Positions 1 to 9,330 are shown, counted from the stretch's first letter. The stretch: 64,000 nucleotides of DNA from Vreelandella subglaciescola (GCF_900142895.1 NZ_LT670847.1:2480001-2544000); one strand, 5' to 3'. Notes: generated by a model from the letters alone, not told the origin. Translations and numbers: made by a program.

Positions 1-542
1 TAAAGGCCATGAAAGGCCGAGCCGCCTTGGTGACCGTGGACCTCGATCGGTAGGCCGTCGATGTCCAGCGTCAGGTGCTTGGGCCGTTCGCCGCCGTTCA
101 GCGAAGTCAAACGCCAGATCGCCAGCCGCAGCAAGCCCTCATGCACGGTATCGATGTTGTCGTCGCGGCCCAGGCACGTGAGCAGCCGCGACAGCGTTGC
201 TTGAGACGGCCGGTCCTGCGCCAATGGCGTCGTCCCGCGGGCATCGCTGCAGGCTAGCTGCCAGAGCGGGTCACGGCGGAGCGTGTCGGTATCGCTGAGG
301 TCGATCCAGCCCATCGAACGCTGCAGCACCAGGGTGCGTAGCTGGCTGGCTAACGAGTGGCGGACGCGATCCGGATCGCGGTGATCGACCAGGTGGTCCT
401 CAAGTGCGGCGATCACGCCGCTATTGTCGAGGGCTTCACGCAACAGCAAGGCACCGCTATCGCTAGTGGTGCGGTGGCCGCTGAGCTCGACGCGGATGGA
501 CCCGTTGCATGACGGGGTCCAGGGGGATAAGCTTTCACCCAT
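1..542 (-). CDS. IS1380-type transposase, N-terminal part (runs off left edge)
   Basis: Read on the minus strand from ATG at 540-542, an open frame continues without a stop to base 1, giving about 180 residues. It begins MGESLSPW and carries a helical N-terminal region (HRTTSDSGALLLREAL, then DHLVDHRDPDRVRHSL) and ends in LTLDIDGLPIEVHGHQGGSA. That last segment matches the first catalytic aspartate region of IS1380/IS4-like DDE transposases. The enzyme would cut and join the ends of its insertion sequence. The C-terminal two thirds and the far end of the element lie outside the window, so integrity cannot be judged. Family assignment rests on motif recognition. Confidence 0.8.
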   Translation of the reverse strand, partial: MGESLSPWTPSCNGSIRVELSGHRTTSDSGALLLREALDNSGVIAALEDHLVDHRDPDRVRHSLASQLRTLVLQRSMGWIDLSDTDTLRRDPLWQLACSDARGTTPLAQDRPSQATLSRLLTCLGRDDNIDTVHEGLLRLAIWRLTSLNGGERPKHLTLDIDGLPIEVHGHQGGSAFHGL

Positions 543-624
543 GGCGAGTGGTCCTCTTGAATTGTGTTCGTTCAGGAACATCTTGATTCTACAAGAGAAA
601 CTGCTCGCCATCTTCTTTTCTGTC
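1..624 (-). mobile_element. Insertion sequence of IS1380 type, one end only
   Basis: The transposase frame starts at 542 and the next gene ends at 625, so one terminus of the element should lie in 543-624. I could not identify the terminal inverted repeat because the other end is not in the window. The exact boundary is therefore unknown. Confidence 0.45.
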
Positions 625-1143
625 TCAGCCCGGTGAATTAGGCGGGATTAGGTTAATGTCACCCGACATGCCTGATTCATAGTGCCCGGGAATATTGCAG
701 GCGTATTCCAGATGCTCGACGTTATCGGGGGCGGTCCACACTAACGTTGCGGTTTCGCCGGGTGCAATTGTCATGGTAGGCATTTGGCCGCCGTGTTCGC
801 CTTCTGCCATATCATGTCCGCCATGACTGCCGTGCTCACCGTTGCCACTCATTTTCTGCATCATCTCGCGATGCGCTGTCTGAGCAGCAGGGTCACCAAG
901 AACGAATTCATGTTCCAGGTTTCCCGTGTTGGTCACCTCGAATTTCAGTGTTTCGCCGGCCTTGATCTGCATATTGTCACGGTCAAACCACATATCACCT
1001 GCGTCCAACTGAATTGTACGGTCAATGTCGGCGCTGTCCATCGTGCCGTGCGAGCTATTGTGCTCGCCCGACGCCCACGTCGTGGTGGTCAAAAGGCCAA
1101 GCGATAGCGCCAGCAGACCGGATGTCAGGTAAGAGGTGCGCAT
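625..1143 (-). CDS. Periplasmic cupredoxin-domain copper protein
   Basis: A 172-residue exported protein with a Sec signal peptide (MRTSYLTSGLLALSLGLL, likely cleavage near WAS-GE). The mature part is a plastocyanin/azurin-like fold: GNLEHEF supplies a histidine ligand and YACNIPGHYESGM supplies the Cys-His-Met ligands of a type 1 copper site. Between them is a His/Met/Gly-rich insert (HREMMQKM, GEHGSHGGHDM) that could bind extra copper. Such proteins work in copper handling or electron transfer in the periplasm. The C-terminus (INLIPPNSPG) lies beside the insertion sequence, so the last few residues may be altered. A good ribosome site precedes the ATG at 1143. The exact role is not known. 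Confidence 0.8.
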   Translation of the reverse strand: MRTSYLTSGLLALSLGLLTTTTWASGEHNSSHGTMDSADIDRTIQLDAGDMWFDRDNMQIKAGETLKFEVTNTGNLEHEFVLGDPAAQTAHREMMQKMSGNGEHGSHGGHDMAEGEHGGQMPTMTIAPGETATLVWTAPDNVEHLEYACNIPGHYESGMSGDINLIPPNSPG

Positions 1144-1420
1144 AGGGTATATCTCCTGAGGGTGTTGGGCATTTTTTTATACAGCGCCAACCTGAAACTG
1201 ACCTGAATGCTGCGGTTTGATATTGCCGGTAACAAAAAACCGCAAGACGTCGTGCTTGCCAGAACGCGTCTTTTCCCAGCAAAATAGGCTAGAATGTGAA
1301 CGGGCAGGCCACCGCGAAAGACGCGCAGGCCGCCCGCCAAAGGCGCGGCGCGTGCGGAGCGCATACGTCGCGATCGGTGTTTAACAGGGGGATTCCCTGT
1401 TTGTCACAGTGGTAGACACG

Positions 1421-2449
1421 ATGACGATAATGACTTCTCGGGCAAGCGTTGAGGCTCTGAGCCCCATCGCCTATTGCCCCACCCGTATTCCTGCCGAAGA
1501 CCACGCGTACGTTGCCGAGATCAAACGGCTGCTGAAGGCTGAAAACGCCGTGCTGGTGGCACACTATTATACTGACGACGCGATTCAGCAGCTGGCCGAA
1601 GACACCGGCGGCTGCGTGGCGGATTCGCTCGAGATGGCGCGCTTCGGCGCTCGCCACGAGGCCACCACGCTGGTAGTCGCCGGCGTGCGCTTCATGGGCG
1701 AGACGGCCAAGATCCTCTCGCCGGAAAAACGCGTGCTGATGCCCACGCTTGAAGCCACCTGCTCGCTGGATATCGGCTGTCCGGCCGATGAGTTCAGCGC
1801 CTTCTGCGATGCGCACCCTGACCGCACCGTGGTGGTTTACGCCAACACCTCGGCGGCGGTCAAAGCGCGTGCCGACTGGGTAGTGACATCTTCCATTGCG
1901 GTAGACGTGATTGAACACCTGCAGGCCCGGGGCGAAAAAATCCTCTGGGCGCCGGACAAGCATCTGGGCGGCTACATCCAGAACAAGACCGGTGCCGACA
2001 TGCTGATGTGGGACGGTGCCTGCATCGTTCACGAGGAGTTCAAGGCTCAGGGCGTGGAAGACCTGAAGCGCCTGTATCCCGATGCCGCGGTGCTGGTGCA
2101 TCCGGAATCACCCGCGTCGGTGGTGGCGCTTGCCGACGTCGCCGGCTCGACCTCGCAGCTGATCAAGGCCGCGAAAGAGCTGCCCAACGACAAACTGGTG
2201 GTCGCCACCGACCGCGGCATTTTCTTCAAGATGCAGCAGGCGGTGCCGGATAAAACGCTGTATGAAGCGCCCACCGCCGGCAACGGCGCGACGTGCAAAA
2301 GCTGTGCCCACTGCCCGTGGATGGCGATGAACGCGCTGGACAACCTCGCCTCAGCGCTGCGTCAGGGCAGCGGTGAAATCGCCGTTGACGAAGCGCTGCG
2401 TCTGAAAGCGCTCAAGCCGCTGGAGCGGATGCTCAACTTCAACGCCTGA
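1421..2449 (+). CDS. nadA: Quinolinate synthase NadA
   Basis: NadA condenses iminoaspartate with dihydroxyacetone phosphate to quinolinate, the first ring of NAD biosynthesis, using a [4Fe-4S] cluster. The three cluster cysteines are visible in [21 protein letters not shown] and [10 protein letters not shown], and the substrate motifs [10 protein letters not shown] and VHPESPASV are intact. The product is about 342 residues, the usual size for the long NadA type. Start choice is uncertain: GTG at 1409, ATG at 1421 and ATG at 1430 are in frame, and the only purine-rich tract (AGGGGGA, 1386-1392) is far from all of them. A possible -10 hexamer TAGAAT lies at 1290-1295. The partner nadC is 9 kb away at 10733, while nadB is not in the window. 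Confidence 0.95.
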   Translation: MTIMTSRASVEALSPIAYCPTRIPAEDHAYVAEIKRLLKAENAVLVAHYYTDDAIQQLAEDTGGCVADSLEMARFGARHEATTLVVAGVRFMGETAKILSPEKRVLMPTLEATCSLDIGCPADEFSAFCDAHPDRTVVVYANTSAAVKARADWVVTSSIAVDVIEHLQARGEKILWAPDKHLGGYIQNKTGADMLMWDGACIVHEEFKAQGVEDLKRLYPDAAVLVHPESPASVVALADVAGSTSQLIKAAKELPNDKLVVATDRGIFFKMQQAVPDKTLYEAPTAGNGATCKSCAHCPWMAMNALDNLASALRQGSGEIAVDEALRLKALKPLERMLNFNA

Positions 2450-2490
2450 TGCTGGGGCAGTGACTATATCGGTCGCGCGGCCAAGCCGCC

Positions 2491-2653
2491 CTCCTACGAG
2501 CCGGTAGTCAAACTTGCACCCAGCCGGTTTTGTAGGAGGCCGGCTACGCCGGGCGAAAGCAGGCCCGTGGCCTGCTGGAGTTCGTTGCTGATGCCAGCAA
2601 ACCCAAGGCGCTTGGCAGCGCCGTCGCGCAATAAATTGCCCTCCTACAATAGG
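2491..2653. repeat. REP-like palindromic repeats
   Basis: The gap between nadA and bepA holds three related pieces: CTCCTACGAGCCGG (from 2491), TTGTAGGAGGCCGGCTACGC (from 2530) and GCCCTCCTACAATAGG (2638-2653). GTAGGAG occurs on one strand and CTCCTAC on the other, so they can pair as a stem. GTAGGAG followed by a GC palindrome is typical of intergenic REP elements of pseudomonads and relatives. They can act as mRNA stabilisers or gyrase/IHF sites; here the role is not known. Confidence 0.65.
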
Positions 2654-2698
2654 CCTATGGCAACGTCCTGGTTGCTGCAGAAGGCCGGCCGCTATGAA

Positions 2699-4162
2699 TT
2701 ACGAAAACTCTTCAAGCGCTTCGCGATATTCCAGAAATGCCTCGCGGCGGGCGTCAATGCGCGCTTCCAGCTGCGGATTATAGTCGCGTTCGGCGGCGTC
2801 CCGGGCGATGTCCAGCTGGCGGATGCTGCTGTCCACGCGCCCGGTCAGCTGCAGGTATTCGGCGCGGGCCAGATGCCCCTCGCCGGTATGCCCGCTGCGC
2901 CCGGCGGCTTCGGCCAGCAGGTCGAAGCCCAGCGGGTTTTCCGGATGCCGGGCCGTGACTTCGCGCAGCAGCCGATAGGCGGCCTGCGGGTCGCTGCCCA
3001 GCTGGGCTTCGGCCAGGATGAGCTGGGCGGGCAGGTAGCCGGGCATAAAGCGTAACAGCCGCTGGCTGCGGGCGATGGCGTCGTCGACGCGGCGTGCCTC
3101 CAGCGCAATGCTGGCCGCCGAGGCGGGCAGCAGGGCAAGGTCAGGGTGCTCGTCGGCAAGGCGGTCAAGGGTCTCCAGTGCGCTTTGAGTCTGGCCCTTG
3201 TCGGCGGCAATCAGCGCCTTCAAATAGGTGATGGCCGCGCTGGCAGCGTCGTCCTGACGCAGCGTGATCAGCGCCTGCGCCGGGGCGTTGGAATGCAGGC
3301 TCAAAAGCGCTCGGGCGCGCACCATGTCGTAAAGGGTGTCGTCCTGATGAGTATCGGTCACGCTCAGCTGGGCGGCGCGGGTCTGGGCATCGCTCAGGCG
3401 GCTCTCGCTGACCGGGTGGCTGAGCAAAAACTCCGGCGGCGTGCCGCCCTGCAGCCGCGCCATGCGCTGCATGGCCTTGAACATGCGTACCATGTCGTCG
3501 GGCGGGTAGCCGGCGTCGGCCAGGGTCTGCATGCCCACGCGGTCGGCCTCTTGCTCAAAGCGGCGTGAATAGCTGAGCTGATCCTGCAGCATGGCGGCCT
3601 GAGACCCCATGGCAGTGGCCAGCCCAGCGGCCCCGGCGCCGCTGGCGGCCAGCACCATGCCGGCCAGCATTGCGGCCATGGCCGGCAGCTGGGTTTGCCC
3701 GGCACGCTTGCTGCCGCGGGCAAAGTGGCGCTGGGCAAGGTGGCCAAGCTCGTGGGCCAGCACCGAGGCAAAGGCGCCTTCGTCCGGGGCAAAGGCATAA
3801 AGCCCCGCGTTAATGCCGATGACACCGCCGGGCACGGCAAAGGCGTTGAGCGAGCCGTTATCCACCATTACGCTGATGGGTACCTGGCCGCTGATGCCGC
3901 TGTACGGTGCCAGGCGGGCGATCAGCCGGTCAAGGTAGTAGTGGGAAAGCGGATCCTGCCACTGCGGCGCCTGAGCACGAAACTGACGCAGCCAGGCGCG
4001 CCCCAGGCGCTCTTCCTTGCTGCTGGCGGCATGGGATACGCTGCCCAACGCGGGCAGATGGTATTCATTGACGGCGGCGCTGACCGGAGCGCTGGTGGGC
4101 AAGCTGGCCGCGAGCGCAATCGCGCACAGCCAGCTGCAGGGAGCGTGGCGCAGGCGTAACAT
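2699..4162 (-). CDS. bepA: M48 metalloprotease with TPR domain, BepA-like
   Basis: BepA is a periplasmic zinc protease and chaperone that removes stalled LptD and BAM substrates during outer-membrane assembly. With the start at ATG 4162 (MLRLRHAPC) there is a signal peptide ending near VSAA, then the M48 domain with HELGH at residues 137-141 and the third zinc ligand in EQEADRVG. The HPVSESRL segment that shields the site in BepA follows, and the C-terminal half is TPR-like helical repeats. Length is 487 residues, as expected. An upstream in-frame start at 4189 gives nine more residues that would spoil the signal peptide. The gene is transcribed alone, divergent from the tusA-like gene. Confidence 0.92.
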   Translation of the reverse strand: MLRLRHAPCSWLCAIALAASLPTSAPVSAAVNEYHLPALGSVSHAASSKEERLGRAWLRQFRAQAPQWQDPLSHYYLDRLIARLAPYSGISGQVPISVMVDNGSLNAFAVPGGVIGINAGLYAFAPDEGAFASVLAHELGHLAQRHFARGSKRAGQTQLPAMAAMLAGMVLAASGAGAAGLATAMGSQAAMLQDQLSYSRRFEQEADRVGMQTLADAGYPPDDMVRMFKAMQRMARLQGGTPPEFLLSHPVSESRLSDAQTRAAQLSVTDTHQDDTLYDMVRARALLSLHSNAPAQALITLRQDDAASAAITYLKALIAADKGQTQSALETLDRLADEHPDLALLPASAASIALEARRVDDAIARSQRLLRFMPGYLPAQLILAEAQLGSDPQAAYRLLREVTARHPENPLGFDLLAEAAGRSGHTGEGHLARAEYLQLTGRVDSSIRQLDIARDAAERDYNPQLEARIDARREAFLEYREALEEFS

Positions 4163-4390
4163 GGCGTCCTCATGGGTGGTGAAAAGCAATGGTGCCAGAC
4201 AGCGGGCAAAAGGTTCTCGCCGTAGGACATTGAACCGCGGCGCAAAGTGCCTTTAAATCGCGCCTTTAAAATCGTGCGAGTATACAAACAGCCCGAGCAT
4301 AACAGTGTATGCGACAATGCCGGGTTAATGCCGAGCACTTATGAGCTACACGTATAAACCGTACGTATGGACAGCACAGAGGGGATGGCG

Positions 4391-4669
4391 ATGTCAGAAC
4401 ATACGCAGTCAGGGCCGGCGACGGATAATACGCCCGATGCGGTGCTGGATGCCTGCGGTCTTGCGTGCCCGCTGCCGCTGTTGAAAGCCAAGCAGTCGCT
4501 GTTTGGGCTTGAGGGCGGGCAGCTTCTGGAAGTGCGCGCCACCGATGCCGGCTCTTGGCGAGATATGGCCTCGTTTGCCGCGCAAAGCGACCACGTTCTG
4601 GAGGCGCGCGAGCAGGTGGATGACGTTTATTATTACTGGATTCGCAAGGCCGAAGGTGGTGGCCAATGA
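4391..4669 (+). CDS. TusA/SirA family sulfur-carrier protein
   Basis: A small (92-residue) member of the TusA/SirA/YedF family. The hallmark Cys-Pro-x-Pro motif is present in LDACGLACPLPLLKAKQSL, and the rest follows the two-layer fold (LLEVRATDAGSWRDMASFA). TusA proteins take a persulfide on this cysteine and pass sulfur on, for example to tRNA thiolation; some homologues act otherwise. The start at 4391 has AGAGGGG about seven bases upstream and is preferred over ATG at 4385 or 4367. Its stop overlaps the start of the next gene (ATGA at 4666-4669), so the two are translationally coupled, a pairing common in gammaproteobacteria near bepA. Confidence 0.85.
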   Translation: MSEHTQSGPATDNTPDAVLDACGLACPLPLLKAKQSLFGLEGGQLLEVRATDAGSWRDMASFAAQSDHVLEAREQVDDVYYYWIRKAEGGGQ

Positions 4670-5766
4670 CGTTGCGCACCATTTTCAAGGACTGGGTGGA
4701 TCGCTACTTCTCCGATGAGGAGGCGGTTATCCTGCTGCTGGTGCTCATTGCGGGATTTGCCGCGGTGATCTGGTTTGGCCGGATGCTGGCGCCGTTTTTT
4801 ACTGCCCTGATCATCGCTTTTCTGCTGCAGGGCGCCGTCAGCGCGCTGACGCGCCGTCGTGTGCCGCACCTGCTGGCGGTGACGCTGGTGTTCCTGGGCT
4901 TTATCAGCGCGCTGTTGACGCTGGCGCTGATTTTACTGCCGCTGATCTGGAACCAGCTGGTGGGGCTGGTGCAGGAAACGCCGCGCATGTTTGCCAGCGG
5001 CCAGAGCTGGCTGGATGAGCTGCAGGCGCGCTACCCCAACCTGATTACCCCCGACCAGATGCAGAGCTGGGTCGGTGCTGCCAGCCGCCAGATCAGCCAG
5101 CTGGGTCAGCGTGCGCTGACGCTGTCGCTGGCCTCATTGGGTAACGTGATGGCGCTGATCATCTATCTGGTGCTGGTGCCGATTCTGGTGTTTTTCATGC
5201 TCAAGGATCGCCAGACGCTGGTGGACTTTACGCTGTCCCTGCTGCCGCGCAAGCGCACGCTGCTATCGCGCATCTGGCAGGAAATGGACGTACAGATCGC
5301 CAACTATATTCGCGGCAAGTTTATTGAAATCATGATTGTGGGCACGGTCTCGTTTACGGTTTTTGCACTGCTGGGCGTGCCGTACTCGGCGCTGCTGGCG
5401 GTGCTGGTGGGGCTTTCAGTGCTGGTGCCGTATATCGGCGCGGCGCTGGCGGCCTTTCCGGTGGCGGCGGTCGCCGGGTTTCATTTCGGCCTGAGCGAAG
5501 AGCTGGTCTACGTGCTGGTGGCCTACGGCGTGATTCAGGCGCTGGACGGCAACGTACTGGTGCCGGTGATGTTTTCCGAGGCGGTCAACCTGCATCCGGT
5601 ATCGATCATTGTCGCGGTGCTGTTCTTCGGCGGCATCTGGGGATTCTGGGGCGTGTTCTTTGCCATTCCATTGGCCACGCTGCTCAAGGCGCTGGTGTAC
5701 GCCTGGCCGCGCGGTATGCGCCAGCGCGACGAGCGCCTCGCACTGGCCGATGAAGAGGGGGGCTGA
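4666..5766 (+). CDS. AI-2E family transporter (PerM-like)
   Basis: A 366-residue inner-membrane protein of the AI-2E exporter/PerM family (PF01594). Hydrophobic segments are visible at the N-terminus (AVILLLVLIAGFAAVIWFG, then TALIIAFLLQGAV), a long soluble-helix region in the middle (residues about 95-150), and a C-terminal membrane bundle containing the family signature GVIQALDGNVLVPVMFSEAVNLHPV. Members have been linked to autoinducer-2 export, sodium/proton antiport or permease functions; the substrate cannot be read from sequence. It overlaps the TusA-like gene by four bases and ends before a strong hairpin. Confidence 0.88.
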   Translation: MTLRTIFKDWVDRYFSDEEAVILLLVLIAGFAAVIWFGRMLAPFFTALIIAFLLQGAVSALTRRRVPHLLAVTLVFLGFISALLTLALILLPLIWNQLVGLVQETPRMFASGQSWLDELQARYPNLITPDQMQSWVGAASRQISQLGQRALTLSLASLGNVMALIIYLVLVPILVFFMLKDRQTLVDFTLSLLPRKRTLLSRIWQEMDVQIANYIRGKFIEIMIVGTVSFTVFALLGVPYSALLAVLVGLSVLVPYIGAALAAFPVAAVAGFHFGLSEELVYVLVAYGVIQALDGNVLVPVMFSEAVNLHPVSIIVAVLFFGGIWGFWGVFFAIPLATLLKALVYAWPRGMRQRDERLALADEEGG

Positions 5767-5776
5767 GGCCGTAATA

Positions 5777-5809
5777 CGGCACCGGGGGCTGTTCCTGCGC
5801 CCGGTGCCG
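5777..5809. terminator. Hairpin between convergent genes
   Basis: A perfect 10-base stem, CGGCACCGGG (5777-5786) against CCCGGTGCCG (5800-5809), with a 13-base loop. It sits between the ends of two convergent genes. No clear T tract follows on either strand, so it may be a weak bidirectional terminator or a transcript-end stabiliser. Confidence 0.55.
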
Positions 5810-5834
5810 CGTATAGAACGTTGTCGTTAAGCTT

Positions 5835-6305
5835 TTAGCCGTTGAGCGCCTTGGCGGCGGCGAGCACTTCGTCGACGTGGCCCGGCACTTTAACGCCGCG
5901 CCATTCCTGTGCCAGCTTGCCGTCGGCGTCGATCAAAAACGTGCTGCGATCGATGCCCAAATGTTCCTTGCCGTACATCTTTTTGAGTTTGATCACGTCA
6001 AACAGCTGGCATACCGTTTCGTCCGTGTCGGCAATCAATGCGAAGTTGAACTCCTCCTTGGCCTTGAAGTTTTCCTGGGCGCGCAGGCCGTCGCGGGAGA
6101 CGCCGAGGATTACCGTGTTGGCGGCGTCAAACGCGGCCTTGTTATCGCGAAAGTCGCCGCCTTCGGTGGTGCAACCGGGGGTGCTGGCCTTGGGGTAGAA
6201 GTACACCACGACCTGCTTGCCGCGCAGTTCAGACAGCGTCACGGTGGCGTCGCCGGTTGCCGTAGCGGAAAAATCCGGTACGTTCTGGCCGATTTCAATG
6301 CTCAT
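5835..6305 (-). CDS. bcp: Thioredoxin-dependent peroxiredoxin Bcp/PrxQ
   Basis: Bcp reduces hydrogen and organic peroxides in the cytoplasm. The 156-residue protein carries the peroxidatic cysteine C45 in KASTPGCTTE, together with the conserved PDF, YFYPKA and GVSRD motifs. The usual resolving cysteine of the E. coli type would be residue 50, but here that position is glycine (CTTEGGDFR). The only other cysteine is C99 in DETVCQLFDV. The enzyme may thus be a 1-Cys form or use C99. ATG at 6305 has AAGGAGC upstream. The gene is monocistronic, convergent with the AI-2E transporter gene. Confidence 0.93.
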   Translation of the reverse strand: MSIEIGQNVPDFSATATGDATVTLSELRGKQVVVYFYPKASTPGCTTEGGDFRDNKAAFDAANTVILGVSRDGLRAQENFKAKEEFNFALIADTDETVCQLFDVIKLKKMYGKEHLGIDRSTFLIDADGKLAQEWRGVKVPGHVDEVLAAAKALNG

Positions 6306-6581
6306 AAAAGCTCCTTGATCAGGGGGTGAGACAGGTTGATTACACGCAAGCGGCCGGCGACTGTCAAAAAAACGCGGCGTGGCATGCCTGGCGCAATGCC
6401 CGTTTCGATAACAAGTCGCAACGCTTTGCGCTGTACAGGCTTTCGTCGCCTGAGTACCATTTAGCGTCTGTGGAACCGCAGGGCGTTAACCAAGGCGCCG
6501 ACGCGGCTCCTTGATCCCAATTACGCGCGAGCGTTTGCAAGCGCCGCGTGTCCCGATCTTTTTTGCGTGAGGTATAAGCGG

Positions 6582-7466
6582 ATGATCACTGGCAGCCTTG
6601 TCGCCCTGGCGACGCCGATGAAAGTCAATGGCGATATCGACTGGGAGGCGCTCCGTCGCCTGGTGAACTTCCATCTCGACAACGGCACCGATGCCATCGT
6701 CGCGGCGGGTACCACCGGCGAGCCCACCACCATGTCCTTTGCCGAACACTTTGACGTGATTCGCACCGTGGTTGAGGAAGTTAATGGCCGCATTCCGGTG
6801 ATTGCCGGTACCGGCGCCAACGCCACGTCCGAGGCGGTGGAGCTTGCCCGCTACGCCGGTGACGTCGGTGCGGACTATTGCCTGTCGGTGTGCCCGTACT
6901 ACAACAAGCCGATGCAGGAAGGCCTGTACCAGCACTTCAAGGCGGTGGCCGAAGGCAGCACGATCCCGGTTATTCTGTATAACGTGCCGGGGCGCACCTG
7001 CTCTGACCTGTACAACGAGACCGTAATGCGGCTGGCCGAGGTGGATAATATCGTCGGGCTGAAAGACGCCACCGGCAACCTCGAACGCGCCGAAGACCTC
7101 ATCGCCCGCCTGAAAGGCAGCGACTTCATGCTCTACTCCGGTGACGACGGCACCGCGTGCGATTTCATGCTGATGGGTGGCCACGGCGATATTTCCGTGA
7201 CCGCTAACGTTGCTCCCAAGGCGATGCACGACCTGTGCGCCGCGGCGGTTGCCGGTGACGCCGAAACTGCGCACTCGATCAACACGCGCCTGATACCGCT
7301 GCACACCAACCTCGGCATCGAGTCCAACCCGATCCCGGTCAAGTGGGCGCTTAACCGCATGGGTTACGCCGATGCCGGGCTGCGTTTGCCGCTGACCTGG
7401 CTCTCGGACAAATACCACGCCACGATCAGCGAAGCGCTACAGCTGGCCGACGTAGTGGAAGACTAG
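6582..7466 (+). CDS. dapA: 4-hydroxy-tetrahydrodipicolinate synthase DapA
   Basis: DapA condenses pyruvate with aspartate semialdehyde, the first committed step to lysine and meso-diaminopimelate. The catalytic residues fall at the E. coli positions when ATG 6582 is the start: T44/T45 in AAGTTGEP, Y133 and R138 in ILYNVPGRT, and Schiff-base lysine K161 in [13 protein letters not shown] at 6568-6571 gives a good ribosome site for 6582; an upstream GTG at 6567 overlaps that site and is rejected. The product has 294 residues. It leads the dapA-bamC-purC cluster found in many gammaproteobacteria. Its last codons and stop are repeated just downstream. Confidence 0.97.
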   Translation: MITGSLVALATPMKVNGDIDWEALRRLVNFHLDNGTDAIVAAGTTGEPTTMSFAEHFDVIRTVVEEVNGRIPVIAGTGANATSEAVELARYAGDVGADYCLSVCPYYNKPMQEGLYQHFKAVAEGSTIPVILYNVPGRTCSDLYNETVMRLAEVDNIVGLKDATGNLERAEDLIARLKGSDFMLYSGDDGTACDFMLMGGHGDISVTANVAPKAMHDLCAAAVAGDAETAHSINTRLIPLHTNLGIESNPIPVKWALNRMGYADAGLRLPLTWLSDKYHATISEALQLADVVED

Positions 7467-7498
7467 TAGTGGAAGACTAACCATGTGGTGGAAGACTA
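7455..7498 (+). repeat. Triplicated 3' end of dapA
   Basis: The 11-mer GTGGAAGACTA occurs at 7455-7465, 7469-7479 and 7488-7498. The first copy encodes the last residues and stop of DapA (VED-stop). The other two follow directly, also ending in TAG or TAA. The sequence looks like slippage duplication of a gene end including its stop codon. Confidence 0.85.
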
Positions 7499-7600
7499 AG
7501 CCACACACGTCCGGTTAGTGACAGACCAGGCCCGCAACAATCAAGTGGCGCCGGCGCGCAACGTGCCGGCGCCTGACTCGCTCAACGGAAAGGTGGCTGG

Positions 7601-8569
7601 ATGAACGCTGCGCTCAAATGGATACCGCTGGCACTGGTAGGCGCTGTCGCGCTTGCCGGTTGCGCTCGGGATGGCTTTTACGACGACCGCAACCTCGACT
7701 ACGTCGAGTCGGCGCCGGCTCCGCCGCTGGTACTCCCCGACACTCGCGATCAGGGCCGCTACCAAAGCGCGTTGCCCATGCCGCAGGGCGGTGCTCGCGC
7801 GCCCGGCCCCGATGAGCCGGTTGAAGCGCATGCGCCACGCCCCCTGACCGCTGCCAGGGGGCTTGAAGAAGACTACGTCACGTCGCGCCAGATCAACGAC
7901 CAGCGCTGGCTGGTGGTGGCGGACGACGCGGCCAGCGTATGGCCGCAGCTGGAGCGCTTTGCCCGCACCCAGGGAGGCGGCATCGAACGTAGCCGGCCAT
8001 CCCAGGGGGTGCTGGAGACGCAGGCCGGCACGCTGCGGCTGGACAACGCCGTGCGCGTCGGGGCCAGCGAGGTCCACTGCGAGCGCGCCGGCCAGCCGCT
8101 GCCGAGCTGCCTTGCAAGCCTTGCAGGCTACCTGAATGCCGGCGCCAGTTCCGACAACACGCTGTCGTCACTGAAGGCTCAGCGCGTTGATGATCGCCGT
8201 GCCGTGCAGCTCACGCGCGACGGCAGCGATGGCTTTCGCGTGCGCATTCCCTATTCGGCCGACCGTGCCTGGGCGGAAATCGCCCACTATCTGGCGCTGG
8301 ATTTCACCCAGCCGGACAAGCGCGAACTGCTGAGCGCCGAGCCTGAGCGTCACGCCTTTGTGGTGGACTACCTGACGCTGGATAACCGCCGGCGCGGCGT
8401 GCTGGCACAGCTCAATCCGTTTGGTGACGCCAGCGCCCAAAAGGTGCGCCTGGAGATTGACGGCCAGAACGGGCAAAGCACGCTGCGTGCTCAAAGCGCC
8501 GGCGAACAAACGCTGAGCGCTGATGCCCAGCGCGAGCTGCTTGAGCGCGTTTCCGGCTATTTACGCTAA
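7601..8569 (+). CDS. bamC: Outer-membrane assembly lipoprotein BamC
   Basis: BamC is a lipoprotein subunit of the BAM complex that folds outer-membrane beta-barrels. The N-terminus is a lipoprotein signal with lipobox LAGC (lipidated cysteine at residue 21), followed by an unstructured proline-rich segment (residues about 22-85) as in E. coli BamC, which contacts BamD. Two helix-grip domains follow, the second recognisable in [23 protein letters not shown] sequence near residues 205-300. Length 322 residues. Position between dapA and purC is the conserved location for bamC and supports the call strongly. A ribosome site (GGAAAGG) precedes ATG 7601. Confidence 0.9.
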   Translation: MNAALKWIPLALVGAVALAGCARDGFYDDRNLDYVESAPAPPLVLPDTRDQGRYQSALPMPQGGARAPGPDEPVEAHAPRPLTAARGLEEDYVTSRQINDQRWLVVADDAASVWPQLERFARTQGGGIERSRPSQGVLETQAGTLRLDNAVRVGASEVHCERAGQPLPSCLASLAGYLNAGASSDNTLSSLKAQRVDDRRAVQLTRDGSDGFRVRIPYSADRAWAEIAHYLALDFTQPDKRELLSAEPERHAFVVDYLTLDNRRRGVLAQLNPFGDASAQKVRLEIDGQNGQSTLRAQSAGEQTLSADAQRELLERVSGYLR

Positions 8570-8597
8570 CCTTTTATTTATCTGCTTGGGAGTCACC

Positions 8598-9317
8598 ATG
8601 GAAAAGCGCCAGGAGCTTTACGCCGGCAAGGCAAAATCCGTTTACACCACCGATGCGCCGGACCTTCTGGTGCTCGAGTTCCGCGATGACACCAGCGCCT
8701 TTGATGGCAAAAGAAAAGAGGCGCTGGCGCGTAAGGGCATGGTCAACAACGTTTTCAACGCCTTCATCATGGAGCGTCTGGAAGACGCGGGTATCCCCAC
8801 CCATTTTGAAAAGCGCCTGTCCAATACCGAAAGTCTGGTCAAGAAGATGCAGATGATTCCGGTGGAGTGCGTGGTGCGCAATATTGCCGCCGGCGGGCTG
8901 GTCAAGCGGCTGGGGGTGGAAGAGGGTGCCACGCTGACGCCGTCGACGTTCGAGCTGTTCCTCAAGGACGACGATCGCGGCGACCCGATGATCAACGAGT
9001 CGCTGGCCGAAACCTTTGGCTGGGCCACGCCCGAGCAGCTGGCGCGGATGAAAGAGTTGACGTTCAAGGTCAACCACGTGCTCAAGCAGCTGTTTGCCGG
9101 CGGTGATCTGCTGCTGGTGGATTACAAGCTGGAGTTTGGCCTTTACGACGGCAAGGTGATTCTGGGCGATGAGTTCTCGCCGGACGGCTGCCGGCTGTGG
9201 GACGCCCACACCCGGGAGAAACTGGATAAAGACCGTTTCCGCCAGGGGCTTGGCGGCGTGATCGAAGCCTACGAAGAAGTCGGCCGCCGCATTGGCGTGA
9301 CCTTTCCCGAGGTCTGA
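8598..9317 (+). CDS. purC: SAICAR synthase PurC
   Basis: PurC ligates aspartate to CAIR in an ATP-dependent step of purine synthesis. The protein begins [16 protein letters not shown], which is the ATP-grip start, and shows [42 protein letters not shown] and [14 protein letters not shown], all family signatures. At 239 residues it is the short bacterial form. ATG 8598 with TGGGAG upstream is chosen; a longer in-frame reading would overlap bamC. The gene ends 13 bases before the convergent trmO end. Confidence 0.97.
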   Translation: MEKRQELYAGKAKSVYTTDAPDLLVLEFRDDTSAFDGKRKEALARKGMVNNVFNAFIMERLEDAGIPTHFEKRLSNTESLVKKMQMIPVECVVRNIAAGGLVKRLGVEEGATLTPSTFELFLKDDDRGDPMINESLAETFGWATPEQLARMKELTFKVNHVLKQLFAGGDLLLVDYKLEFGLYDGKVILGDEFSPDGCRLWDAHTREKLDKDRFRQGLGGVIEAYEEVGRRIGVTFPEV

Positions 9318-9330
9318 TAGCGCCTCGTTA

